From JAZGBC01 sp036444495 (GTDB taxonomy: Bacteria > Pseudomonadota > Alphaproteobacteria > Kiloniellales > J153), in assembly GCA_036444495.1 (NCBI GenBank), contig JAZGBC010000125.1, positions 1 to 8,464 on the forward strand: a stretch of DNA of 8,464 bases. Reading direction: 5' to 3'. The position numbers were made by a program, and so were the translations under genes. Of this stretch, positions 1 through 5,589 are shown piece after piece. Positions within the stretch are counted from its first letter, which is position 1. Each line of letters begins with the position of its first letter. The notes under the pieces were generated by a model, which did not search any database, was not told where the DNA came from, and saw only the letters and a list, made by a program, of their open reading frames with translations.

Positions 1-449
1 TGCGCACCCAGGTGCAGGCGGTCTCCAAGGGCCTGGGGGCGCGGCTCAAGCTCCTGATCGGCAAGCCGGGGCTGGACGGCCATTCCAACGGCGCCGAGCC
101 GATCGCACTCAGGGCGCGCGACGCCGGGATCGACCTGGTCTACCAGGGCATCCGCTTCACCGCCGCTGAGATCGTGGCCGCGGCCCGGGCCGAGGGCGTC
201 CATGTCGTCGGCCTCTCCGTGCTCTCCGGCTCCCACGTCCCGCTGGTGCGCGAGGTGCTGGCGGGGCTCAAGGAGGCGGGGCTCGATGGGGTGCCGGTCG
301 TCGTGGGCGGCATCATCCCGCCAGACGATGCCGAGGCCTTACGCGAGGCAGGCGTGGCCGCAATCTTCACCCCCAAGGACTATGAGTTGAACGCCATCCT
401 CACGCGGATCGTGGAGCTGGCCGCCAAGGCGGCCGAACGCGCGGCGTGA
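1..449 (+). CDS. ecm: Ethylmalonyl-CoA mutase, C-terminal B12-binding domain (5' truncated by window)
   Basis: The reading frame is open from base 3, so the gene starts outside the window and only about 148 C-terminal residues are seen. They form a cobalamin-binding Rossmann domain. The base-off B12 motif D-G-H-S-N-G (DxHxxG) lies near base 77, followed by an S-V-L-S-G-S-H segment (near 218) and V-V-G-G (near 300). The wording around these motifs (GKPGLDGHSNGAE, SGSHVPLV, GGIIPPDDA, FTPKDYELN) is that of the MeaA/Ecm branch. Methylmalonyl-CoA mutase instead has KMGQDGHDRGA-type text here. Ecm isomerises (2R)-ethylmalonyl-CoA to (2S)-methylsuccinyl-CoA in the cytoplasmic ethylmalonyl-CoA pathway for acetate/C2 assimilation. 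The internal GTG at 12 is not a credible start because the domain begins immediately. A stand-alone B12-binding subunit is possible but less likely, since the frame stays open upstream. Confidence 0.85.
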   Translation, partial: RTQVQAVSKGLGARLKLLIGKPGLDGHSNGAEPIALRARDAGIDLVYQGIRFTAAEIVAAARAEGVHVVGLSVLSGSHVPLVREVLAGLKEAGLDGVPVVVGGIIPPDDAEALREAGVAAIFTPKDYELNAILTRIVELAAKAAERAA

Positions 450-609
450 GCTGTGGTCAACCCCTGCCGCCTTGATTCCGGGCGGGGGCGGGGGTAGCCT
501 CCTCCCGTTATGGCACGCGAACCTCTGTACGAGCGACTTAGCCGAATTAGCGCCCCGGCGCTCTAGCGAGCGGCCGGGCCTCGCCGATTCGTCTTCGTCA
601 CTTCCGTGC

Positions 610-614
610 AGGAG
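610..614 (+). promoter_or_regulatory. Ribosome binding site of the ACT-domain gene
   Basis: AGGAG lies 10 nt before the ATG at 625 and supports that start. The 175-nt gap before it (450-624) has no recognisable promoter. It holds a G-rich tract at 480-494 and a GC palindrome (AGCGCC/GGCGCT, 549-562) whose role is unclear. Confidence 0.6.
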
Positions 615-624
615 TTAGCGTGTT

Positions 625-957
625 ATGTCCGTTCAGACACTGGAATCCCCAGCCCCAGCCTGTCCCCAGGGCGCGCCCGCGCCGCGAGGCCCCGCGCCGT
701 GCCCGCGGGTCGCCTGTTTCTCCGTCCATGCCGCCGCCGAGCCGGGCATCATGCCCCGGGTCATGGAGCTCTTCGCCAAGCGCGGCCTGGTGCCCATGCG
801 CTGGATGAGCGACGTCACCGGTCCCGGCGGCCGGGAGCTTTCCATCGATATTCAGATCGAGGGCCTGACCCCCGAGCTCGGCGATTACATCGCCCGCTGC
901 CTGCGCCAGATCCATGGGGTCACGACCGTGCTCACCTCGGAAAAGGGGCGGGGCTAG
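625..957 (+). CDS. Small ACT-domain protein, IlvH/IlvN-like
   Basis: This 110-residue protein is essentially one ACT domain (residues about 29-104) behind a Pro/Ala-rich leader of about 28 residues that looks disordered. The domain opens with V-A-C-F-S-V and carries the E-P-G-I-M-P-R-V-M-E-L-F-A-K-R-G-L segment. That matches the E-P-G...R-V...L-F..R-G helix of acetolactate synthase small subunits, where the amino-acid effector binds. A second strand (R-E-L-S-I-D-I-Q-I) and helix follow. Known IlvH proteins regulate IlvB/IlvI, but no catalytic subunit is in the window and this protein lacks the second IlvH domain. A regulatory or small-ligand-sensing role is therefore inference, and the ligand is unknown. 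It precedes the Nudix gene by 30 nt on the same strand, so the two are probably co-transcribed. The start is supported by AGGAG at 610-614. Confidence 0.7.
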   Translation: MSVQTLESPAPACPQGAPAPRGPAPCPRVACFSVHAAAEPGIMPRVMELFAKRGLVPMRWMSDVTGPGGRELSIDIQIEGLTPELGDYIARCLRQIHGVTTVLTSEKGRG

Positions 958-987
958 GGCGATGTCATCCGGGCGTATGTCGAAGCC

Positions 988-1845
988 ATGAGCTATCTGG
1001 ACCGCATCGCCGTCTGCAAGCGCTGGGACCCGGCGGCCTACCGGCCCTTCGCCATCGGCGGCCGGGACATGGGGCGCATTTCCCACGGCTTCGCCAGGCG
1101 CCTGGGCGATTTCCCCCGGGTTTTCGAGGTGAGCGATCGCGCCGTGACGCTGAAGTCCGATCTAGCGGACTTCGAGGCGCGCAGCGCAGCGGTGCTCGAG
1201 GTGCTGCTGGAGCTGAAGGAGGCGGGCGAGTTCCCGGGCTGGCGCGGCGAGGACTATCCCGTGCTGCGCCGCTGGGACGAGGCACCGCTCATGAAGATCG
1301 AGCGCGCCGCCGTGCCGCTCTTCGGCCTGCGCGGCTTCGGCGTGCACCTGAACGGCCTGGTGCATGCGGCGGACGGGCTCAAGCTGTGGGTCGCCAAGCG
1401 CGCGGCCGACAAAGAGACCGCGCCCGGCAAGCTGGACCACCTGGTCGCCGGCGGCCAGCCCTATGGCCTGGGCATCGAGGAGAACATGATCAAGGAGTGC
1501 CGGGAGGAAGCGAACATCCCGCTGGAGCTGGCGCGGGCCGCCGTGCCCGCGGGCGCCATCTCCTACCTCTGCGAGCGGCCCGAGGGCCTGCGCGACGACG
1601 TGCTCTTCAACTTCGACCTGGAGCTGCCCGAGGATTTCACGCCCGAGAACACCGACGGCGAGGTGGAGTCCTTCGCCCTCTGGCCCATGGACGAGGTCAT
1701 GGAACGCATCCGCGAGACCGGCGACTTCAAGTTCAACGTCAATCTCGTGATCCTCGACATGGCAATCCGGCGCGGCATCCTGCGCCCCGGCGAGCCGGAC
1801 TTCCAGGAGATCTGGGAAGGGCTAAGGCTGGCTGAGCGGGACTGA
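988..1845 (+). CDS. DUF4743/Nudix hydrolase, TNR3-like (probable thiamine-diphosphate-type pyrophosphatase)
   Basis: This 285-residue protein has two parts: an N-terminal DUF4743-like region (residues about 1-115) and a C-terminal Nudix fold (about 115-275). The Nudix box is at residues 155-177 (G-G-Q-P-Y-G-L then K-E-C-R-E-E-A-N-I). Its metal-binding core residues E170, E173 and E174 are present. The canonical Arg is Lys, the box Gly is Asn, and the first box Glu is Leu. The Leu deviation is also what I recall for the eukaryotic TNR3 type, which cleaves thiamine diphosphate or damaged oxo-forms to the monophosphate. The substrate here is inferred from that similarity and could be another nucleoside- or vitamin-diphosphate. 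The ATG at 988 is the only start between the upstream gene's stop and the conserved N-terminus, and it has no clear Shine-Dalgarno. That fits translational dependence on the ACT gene 30 nt upstream. Confidence 0.8.
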   Translation: MSYLDRIAVCKRWDPAAYRPFAIGGRDMGRISHGFARRLGDFPRVFEVSDRAVTLKSDLADFEARSAAVLEVLLELKEAGEFPGWRGEDYPVLRRWDEAPLMKIERAAVPLFGLRGFGVHLNGLVHAADGLKLWVAKRAADKETAPGKLDHLVAGGQPYGLGIEENMIKECREEANIPLELARAAVPAGAISYLCERPEGLRDDVLFNFDLELPEDFTPENTDGEVESFALWPMDEVMERIRETGDFKFNVNLVILDMAIRRGILRPGEPDFQEIWEGLRLAERD

Positions 1846-1897
1846 GGCCAAACACCGGTAGCGTCGCGCCGGCAAAGCCCGTGAACGGCATAGAATT

Positions 1898-1929
1898 CGG
1901 GGCCGGAGGCAAAACGCACCCCGGCCCCG
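1898..1929 (+). terminator. GC-rich hairpin after the Nudix gene
   Basis: CGGGGCCGG (1898-1906) pairs perfectly with CCGGCCCCG (1921-1929), a 9-bp stem around a 14-nt loop, about 50 nt after the Nudix stop. Only a short T-containing stretch (TCTTTC) follows, so it is a candidate terminator on the + strand rather than a textbook one. It lies between two convergent genes and may also act on the other strand. Confidence 0.4.
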
Positions 1930-1960
1930 TCTTTCGGAGTCTTCAGAGACGGCTCCCTAG

Positions 1961-1995
1961 AAAAGGGACCATCGCGCAATTTTGCCCTTTCGGGC
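1961..1995 (-). terminator. Hairpin region directly after the pilin stop
   Basis: On the minus strand the pilin stop (1996-1998) is followed at once by GCCC-GAAA-GGGC (1995-1984), a 4-bp stem with a GNRA-type loop. An alternative longer fold pairs AAAGGG (1990-1985) with CCCTTT (1967-1962) and runs into TTTTC. The two folds are mutually exclusive. The second resembles a weak intrinsic terminator. Confidence 0.35.
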
Positions 1996-2187
1996 TTAGC
2001 CGCTGCCGGAGGCCGCAACCGCGTTGGTCAACTCGTTATCCACCGTCCCGAACAGGGTCTTCAGGGAATTACCCATGGCGGTCAGAGCGGCAATCGCGGC
2101 GACCGACACGAGCGCGGCGATCAAGCCATATTCAATCGCGGTCGCGCCCGACTCGTCACTGCAGAAACTCTCAAAACGCTTCAACAT
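1996..2187 (-). CDS. flp: Flp/Fap-type pilin precursor
   Basis: This 63-residue protein fits the Flp family in size and layout. It has a short charged leader (residues 1-14, ending S-D-E-S-G), then the signature A-T-A-I-E-Y-G-L-I. A single hydrophobic helix (about 18-42) and a small Gly/Ser-ending tail follow. A TadV/CpaA-type prepilin peptidase would cut after G14, giving a mature pilin that starts A-T-A-I-E-Y, with Glu at mature position 5 and Tyr at 6. Flp subunits polymerise outside the inner membrane into Tad/Cpa pili used for surface attachment. No cpa/tad machinery lies within the window, so the gene is isolated here; the assembly genes must be elsewhere or absent. The ATG at 2187 is backed by a strong AGGAGA 6 nt upstream. 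The stop is followed by hairpins, so it looks monocistronic. Confidence 0.93.
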   Translation of the reverse strand: MLKRFESFCSDESGATAIEYGLIAALVSVAAIAALTAMGNSLKTLFGTVDNELTNAVAASGSG

Positions 2188-2193
2188 GAACGT

Positions 2194-2199
2194 TCTCCT
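2194..2199 (-). promoter_or_regulatory. Strong ribosome binding site of flp
   Basis: AGGAGA on the minus strand sits 6 nt before the pilin ATG. It is among the strongest Shine-Dalgarno matches in the window and consistent with an abundantly made structural protein. Confidence 0.75.
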
Positions 2200-2375
2200 A
2201 GTGTACAGCGCATCATCCAGCCCAATGGTTTACATAATAAAAACTAATAAATGGTAAAAAATTCCATAAAGATATTGTAAAAAACAATGTAATTAGGCGG
2301 GTCTTGTGCCGTTTATGTACATTATCGGAATTATTTACTTGGATTAACTATAGGTATGGTTGGGATTATTTTCGC
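2200..2375 (-). promoter_or_regulatory. AT-rich upstream region of flp
   Basis: About 175 nt here are strikingly AT-rich, with long A and T runs, in a window that is otherwise GC-rich. The region lies between the pilin start and the end of gluQ, so it most probably holds the pilin promoter. Candidate minus-strand -10 elements are TATTAT (2239-2234) and TACAAT (2279-2274). Neither has a convincing -35 at the right distance. Small symmetric motifs are present: ATTGT-N5-ACAAT (2274-2288) and ATGTACAT (2315-2322). No coding frame here is plausible. AT-rich upstream DNA of this kind often binds H-NS/MucR-like proteins, but that is inference. Confidence 0.45.
2274..2288. repeat. Inverted repeat ATTGT-N5-ACAAT
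   Basis: This perfect 5-bp dyad around an all-A spacer lies 87-101 nt upstream of the pilin ATG. It could be an operator half-site pair for a pilin regulator or a chance symmetry in AT-rich DNA. Confidence 0.3.
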
Positions 2376-2405
2376 CCCGTTTTGCGACAGGCCGAAGGGT
2401 TTGGC

Positions 2406-3248
2406 CTAATCCGGAAATCCCGCCAGCGCGCGCACCTCGGCCGGGCTCTTTCCCGCCTCCCTGAACGCGCGGATCGACTGGGCGTCGGCGCGCTTGGCCA
2501 GGCGCTCGCCGTCCGTGCCGGTGATGAGCCCGTGGTGCTGCCACTCGGGCACGGGGAGGTCCAGCAACGCCTGCAGCAGGCGGTGCACGTGGGTGGTGTG
2601 GAACAGGTCCTCGCCCCGGGTGACCAGGGTTATGCCCTGATCCGCGTCGTCCAGGGTGACCGCCAGGTGATAGCTGGTGGCGATCTCCTTGCGCGCCAGC
2701 ACCACGTCGCCGAGCGAGGCCGGATCGGCCGCCAGTTCGCCGCGCTCCCGGTCGGACCAGGTGAGCGGCCCGGCGCGCGCCACTGCCGCTGCCACGTCCA
2801 GGCGCAGGGCATAGGGTCGGCCGTCATTTATGCGCGCCGATCGCTCGCCTTCGCCCAGATCGCGGCAGGTGCCCGGATAGAGCGGCCCGTCGGGGCCGTG
2901 CGGCGCCTGGCCCGCGCGCTCGATTTCGGCCCGGATGCCCTTGCGCGTGCAGAAGCAGGGATAGAGCAGGCCCAAGCCGTCTAGGCGCGCCAGGGCCGCG
3001 GCGTAGTCCGCCATATGGTCCGACTGGCGCCGCACCGGTTCTTCCCAGTCGAGGCCCAGCCAGGCCAGGTCCTCCAGGATCGCGGCCTCGAATTCGGGCG
3101 TGCAGCGCGCGCCGTCGATATCCTCGATGCGCAGCAGGAAGCGTCCGCCGGCCTCCCTGGCGATGCGCCAGCCGAATAGCGCCGAATGCGCATGGCCCAG
3201 GTGCAGATAGCCGGTCGGCGAGGGGGCGAAGCGGGTGACGGGGGGCAT
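2406..3248 (-). CDS. gluQ: Glutamyl-Q tRNA(Asp) synthetase
   Basis: This 280-residue protein is a truncated glutamyl-tRNA-synthetase-like class I enzyme, lacking the anticodon-binding domain. Visible elements: R-F-A-P-S-P-T-G (6-13), the HIGH-like H-L-G-H (16-19), the ATP/Glu site R-I-E-D-I-D (40-45), and a KMSKS-like R-L-A-K-R (249-253). The zinc site typical of GluQRS (C-x-C ... Y-x3-C) is C98, C100, Y124 and C128. GluQRS activates glutamate without tRNA. It attaches glutamate to the queuosine base at position 34 of tRNA(Asp), making glutamyl-queuosine in the cytoplasm. Length is close to the usual 280-300. The ATG at 3248 places the catalytic motif at the correct distance. It is divergent from the glycosylase gene across only 40 nt, with no strong Shine-Dalgarno. 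The gene is not next to dksA, its common partner in gammaproteobacteria. Confidence 0.93.
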   Translation of the reverse strand: MPPVTRFAPSPTGYLHLGHAHSALFGWRIAREAGGRFLLRIEDIDGARCTPEFEAAILEDLAWLGLDWEEPVRRQSDHMADYAAALARLDGLGLLYPCFCTRKGIRAEIERAGQAPHGPDGPLYPGTCRDLGEGERSARINDGRPYALRLDVAAAVARAGPLTWSDRERGELAADPASLGDVVLARKEIATSYHLAVTLDDADQGITLVTRGEDLFHTTHVHRLLQALLDLPVPEWQHHGLITGTDGERLAKRADAQSIRAFREAGKSPAEVRALAGFPD

Positions 3249-3253
3249 GGGGG

Positions 3254-3282
3254 CTGGCAGTAATCGAGCGACACGCTAAAGT
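3254..3282 (+). promoter_or_regulatory. Candidate promoter of the glycosylase gene, possibly leaderless
   Basis: CTGGCA (3254-3259), a 17-nt spacer and TAAAGT (3277-3282) match 4/6 and 4/6 to the sigma70 consensus. Only six bases (CCAGCC) separate the -10 from the ATG at 3289. The expected transcription start therefore falls on or next to the A of the start codon. No Shine-Dalgarno precedes the ATG. Confidence 0.4.
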
Positions 3283-3288
3283 CCAGCC

Positions 3289-4017
3289 ATGAGCCCGCAA
3301 CCCCGGCCCGATGAATCCCTGCGCCCCGCGCTCGAGGCGCTGGCCGAACGCGACGGCGACATCGCGCGCCACTACGAGATCTGCGGCCTGCCGCCGGAGC
3401 GGCGGCGGCCCGAGGGCTTCGCCGGGCTGGTGCACATCATCGTGGCGCAGCAGGTCTCCGCCGCCGCGGCCAATACCATCATCGCGCGCCTGGAGGCCGC
3501 CGCCCGGCCGCTCACGCCCGAGACTTTCCTCAGCCTCGACGAGGCGGCGTTCAAGGGCATCGGGCTGAGCCGCCAGAAGGCGCGCTATGGCCGGGCGCTG
3601 GCCGAGGGCCTGCTTGCCGGGAGTCTCGATCTCGACGGCCTGTCCGGCCTGGAGGACGAGGCGGCGATAGAACGCCTGACCCAGGCCAAAGGCATCGGGC
3701 GCTGGAGCGCCGAGATCTATCTGCTTTTCGCCATGCGGCGTCCGGACGTCTGGCCGGCCGGCGACCTGGCGGTGCAGGCCGCGACACAGCGCGTGAAGGG
3801 CCTCGATGAACGCCCGGGCCGCGCGGTCCTGGTCGAGATCGCCGAGCCCTGGCGGCCCTACCGCAGCGCCGCCGCGCGCTTCCTCTGGCACGTTTACCGC
3901 CACCCCGGCCTGCCCGACCCGTCCTCCGCAGCAGCGGCGGCCCACTCCGCCGAAGCAGCCGCTTCGGCTGCGAAGGCCGGGCTGCCGCTGCTGCGGAGGG
4001 TGGAGGGCGAGGCGTGA
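3289..4017 (+). CDS. DNA-3-methyladenine glycosylase, AlkA/HhH-GPD type
   Basis: This 242-residue protein has the HhH-GPD glycosylase core. The family's helix I-I-V-A-Q-Q-V-S (50-57) is present. The helix-hairpin-helix is L-T-Q-A-K-G-I-G-R-W-S-A (130-141). The catalytic aspartate is expected at D159 in W-P-A-G-D-L-A-V-Q, equivalent to D238 of E. coli AlkA. Such enzymes excise N-alkylated purines by flipping the base and cutting the glycosidic bond, starting base-excision repair. The N-terminal AlkA_N domain is missing, which makes it the short form common in alphaproteobacteria. The conserved fold ends at about residue 206 (F-L-W-H-V-Y-R-H-P). The remaining tail (212-242) is an Ala-rich low-complexity segment encoded by a large palindrome (3923-3999). 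The alkyl-base specificity cannot be read from sequence. The alpha/beta hydrolase follows after 46 nt and may be co-transcribed. Confidence 0.9.
   Translation: MSPQPRPDESLRPALEALAERDGDIARHYEICGLPPERRRPEGFAGLVHIIVAQQVSAAAANTIIARLEAAARPLTPETFLSLDEAAFKGIGLSRQKARYGRALAEGLLAGSLDLDGLSGLEDEAAIERLTQAKGIGRWSAEIYLLFAMRRPDVWPAGDLAVQAATQRVKGLDERPGRAVLVEIAEPWRPYRSAAARFLWHVYRHPGLPDPSSAAAAAHSAEAAASAAKAGLPLLRRVEGEA
3923..3999. repeat. Large near-perfect palindrome inside the glycosylase 3' end
   Basis: Bases 3923-3943 are the inverted complement of 3979-3999 over 21 positions. The single exception is 3939/3983, which is still a G-U pair in RNA. The outer 16 bp (3923-3938 against 3984-3999) are perfect. A second hairpin is nested in the 35-nt centre: GCAGCCG (3955-3961) with CGGCTGC (3965-3971) around CTT. 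The whole element is read in frame as residues 212-237 of the glycosylase, giving its Ala-rich tail. It may be a mobile palindromic element inserted in frame, an mRNA 3' structure that stabilises the transcript, or a terminator-like block within the coding region. Symmetry is directly visible; the role is unknown. Confidence 0.85.
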
Positions 4018-4063
4018 CGCGACTGCGGGCACGGGCTATCAAGACCGGGGGACGAATCCCAAC

Positions 4064-4738
4064 TTGAAAGCTTTCATCGATCTGGACGGGCCGCGCTTCG
4101 GCTGCGCGGCTGGCGAGGCCAAGGAGTTGGTCATCCTGTTGCACGGCCTGGGGGCCGACGGCAGCGATCTGATCGCGCTGGCGCCGCTCTTCGCCCGGGT
4201 CCTGCCCGATGCCGCTTTCGTCTCGCCCCATGCGCCCTTCCCCTGCGACATGGCGCCCGTCGGGCGGCAGTGGTTCTCCTTCCAGAACCGCGATCCGGAG
4301 GCGGTCCTCGCGGGCGTGCGGGCGGCGGCGGCACACCTGGACGCCTTCATCGACGCGGAGTTGGAACGCTTCGGGCTCGGCGACGGGCGCCTGGCGCTGG
4401 TCGGCTTCTCCCAGGGCAGCATGATGGCGCTGCACGTGGCCTTGCGGCGGGCCAGGGCCTGCGCGGTGGTTATTGCCTACTCGGGGGCCGTGGTCGGATC
4501 CGCCGTGCTGCCCCAGGAAATTCAGAGCCGCCCGCCGGTGCTTCTGGTCCACGGCGATGCCGATGAGATCATGCCGTTCCAGTCCATGGCCGAGGCGGAA
4601 CAGGCGCTTGTGGGCAACGATGTGCCGGTTCAGACCAGCGCCCGCCCGGGCCTGGGCCACGGCATCGACGAGGCGGGGATTCAACTGGGCTGTGCCGCGC
4701 TAAAGGATCATCTGGCCGCCGGTGTGGAAGCGCCCTGA
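4064..4738 (+). CDS. Alpha/beta hydrolase, carboxylesterase/acyl-protein-thioesterase family
   Basis: With a TTG start at 4064 the protein has 224 residues, the normal length for the phospholipase/carboxylesterase (Abhydrolase_2) family. Motifs in order: oxyanion-hole segment L-L-H-G-L-G-A-D (25-32), the family's W-F-S-F (70-73), nucleophile elbow G-F-S-Q-G-S with S116, acid loop H-G-D-A-D-E (163-168; D167 is the likely triad acid) and G-L-G-H-G-I-D with catalytic H199. There is no signal peptide, so it acts in the cytoplasm. Family members hydrolyse carboxylesters, lysophospholipids or acyl thioesters; the substrate is unknown. The start needs comment: the frame is open far upstream as a shadow of the glycosylase, but no ATG or GTG lies between the glycosylase stop and L-V-I-L-L-H-G. 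TTG at 4064 gives the family's usual N-terminus, with a weak G-rich site at 4047-4051. It is probably in one unit with the glycosylase. Confidence 0.85.
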   Translation: MKAFIDLDGPRFGCAAGEAKELVILLHGLGADGSDLIALAPLFARVLPDAAFVSPHAPFPCDMAPVGRQWFSFQNRDPEAVLAGVRAAAAHLDAFIDAELERFGLGDGRLALVGFSQGSMMALHVALRRARACAVVIAYSGAVVGSAVLPQEIQSRPPVLLVHGDADEIMPFQSMAEAEQALVGNDVPVQTSARPGLGHGIDEAGIQLGCAALKDHLAAGVEAP

Positions 4739-4797
4739 GCTGCCTACCCCTGCGCGCGGTGTGACGATGGGCCGGCCTAAGGGGCGAGGTCCGCGGA

Positions 4798-5310
4798 TCA
4801 AGCCGTGCCGCGGATCGGGTAGTTGCGCTCCTGAATGAACGAGATGCCGCGCAGCAGGCCGGCCAGGGGCGGCCGGGCGAAGGGCGCGCTGGAAATGTCG
4901 ATGATGTGCAGATTGCCCTCCGGGTTGACCAGGAAGGTGCCCGGCTCGGTGAAGGGCCGGTCGGTCTCCTCCGCGCTGCGCGGGTTGGAGACGTAGAGCC
5001 CCAAATCGCGCGCCTGCGCAATGGAGAGGTCGTAGCCCACGGGCAGGCTGAGCCCCAGCTCGCCGGCGTGGGCCTCGGCCTTCTCCTTGGGATCGCAGGA
5101 AACCGCCACCACTTCGGTGGAAAGCTTGGCGAAATCGTCCTTCATGCCTTCCATCTCGGTCAGATAGTGGGCGCAGATCGGGCAGTGCTTGCCGCGGTAG
5201 ACGATGACCAGCTGCCAGCGTCCGGTCCCGCCCAACTTGACCTCGCCGCCGCCCAGGGCCGGCAGAACCATCTCCGGCATGGGCCCGCCCGATTGCAGCT
5301 TCGCGCTCAT
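4798..5310 (-). CDS. Peroxiredoxin-like (AhpC/TSA family) protein
   Basis: This 170-residue protein has a thioredoxin-fold peroxiredoxin layout. It starts with G-G-P-M-P-E-M-V-L-P-A-L, then strand L-V-I-V-Y-R-G-K. The redox centre C43-P-I-C46 follows. Later come V-V-A-V-S-C-D-P (C72), a V-G-Y-D-L segment, and F-T-E-P-G-T-F-L-V-N-P-E-G typical of the family core. The active site is a C-x-x-C after Y-R-G-K-H, not the classic P-x3-T-x2-C. This matches the PRX-like2 subgroup of thiol-dependent peroxidases or reductases rather than typical AhpC. It probably reduces peroxides or acts as a thiol-disulfide protein in the cytoplasm, since no signal peptide is visible. The electron donor cannot be told. 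The ATG at 5310 has GGAGAGG 6 nt upstream. It converges on the hydrolase gene (59-nt gap) and is divergent from the HNH gene. Confidence 0.85.
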   Translation of the reverse strand: MSAKLQSGGPMPEMVLPALGGGEVKLGGTGRWQLVIVYRGKHCPICAHYLTEMEGMKDDFAKLSTEVVAVSCDPKEKAEAHAGELGLSLPVGYDLSIAQARDLGLYVSNPRSAEETDRPFTEPGTFLVNPEGNLHIIDISSAPFARPPLAGLLRGISFIQERNYPIRGTA

Positions 5311-5316
5311 GGGACA

Positions 5317-5323
5317 CCTCTCC
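5317..5323 (-). promoter_or_regulatory. Ribosome binding site of the peroxiredoxin gene
   Basis: GGAGAGG on the minus strand, 6 nt before the ATG at 5310, fixes this start. Confidence 0.7.
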
Positions 5324-5331
5324 TCGATCCG

Positions 5332-5345
5332 TTAAGAATTCTTAA
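5332..5345. promoter_or_regulatory. Perfect 14-bp palindrome, candidate operator of the peroxiredoxin gene
   Basis: TTAAGAATTCTTAA is a perfect dyad beginning 21 nt upstream of the peroxiredoxin ATG, just behind its Shine-Dalgarno. It is all AT except for one G and one C, in GC-rich surroundings. Size, symmetry and position fit a dimeric repressor site at or just after the transcription start. A TTGTGA (5361-5356, minus) could be a -35, but the -10 it implies (TTCTTA) is poor. The rest of the 279-nt gap to the HNH gene (5346-5589) shows only a 6-bp hairpin (CCGGCG 5394-5399 with CGCCGG 5409-5414) and no convincing ORF. Confidence 0.45.
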
Positions 5346-5589
5346 TAGATTAGCCTCACAATGTTCCTGTCGGCCGGGGCAAATGCAAGGCCTCCGGCGT
5401 GCCGATTCCGCCGGGAACGGTACCCTCATGGGGGACGGCCAATCGGGGCGCCGGGTCATGAGTCAGGGCCATTTGGGGGCCTGAACCTTGTGCGTGAGGC
5501 GGCGGTCGAGTATCAAGGTGCAAGCCACTGATTTGCGGGCAAAGCGGTTGGCGGCGGTAACGACAAAACGGCACAGGGGCCTGTAAGAC

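Noticed and set aside
511..527. TGGCACG resembling the -24 element of a sigma54 promoter.
   Set aside because: The required TTGC-type -12 element is not at the right distance (the sequence there is CCTCT).
510..566. An 18-codon ORF before the ACT-domain gene, considered as a leader (attenuation) peptide.
   Set aside because: No ribosome site, no run of Ile, Leu or Val codons as expected for an ilv-type attenuator, and no clear terminator/antiterminator pair between it and the gene.
606..1835. Long + strand ORF of 409 codons overlapping the ACT and Nudix genes.
   Set aside because: Its product is Arg/Ala/Pro-rich low-complexity sequence in the wrong frame. The two recognised genes explain the region.
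2304..2984. 226-codon + strand ORF opposite gluQ.
   Set aside because: It is a shadow of the minus-strand gluQ coding sequence with no family features.
3806..4063. Upstream extension of the alpha/beta hydrolase frame into the glycosylase gene (ATG 3806).
   Set aside because: The extra 86 residues are Pro/Arg-rich out-of-frame translation of the glycosylase. The family N-terminus begins just after TTG 4064.
4739..4797. Possible shared terminator between the convergent hydrolase and peroxiredoxin genes.
   Set aside because: Only the short palindrome GGCCGGCC and loose C/G-run pairing are seen, with no stable stem plus T run on either strand.
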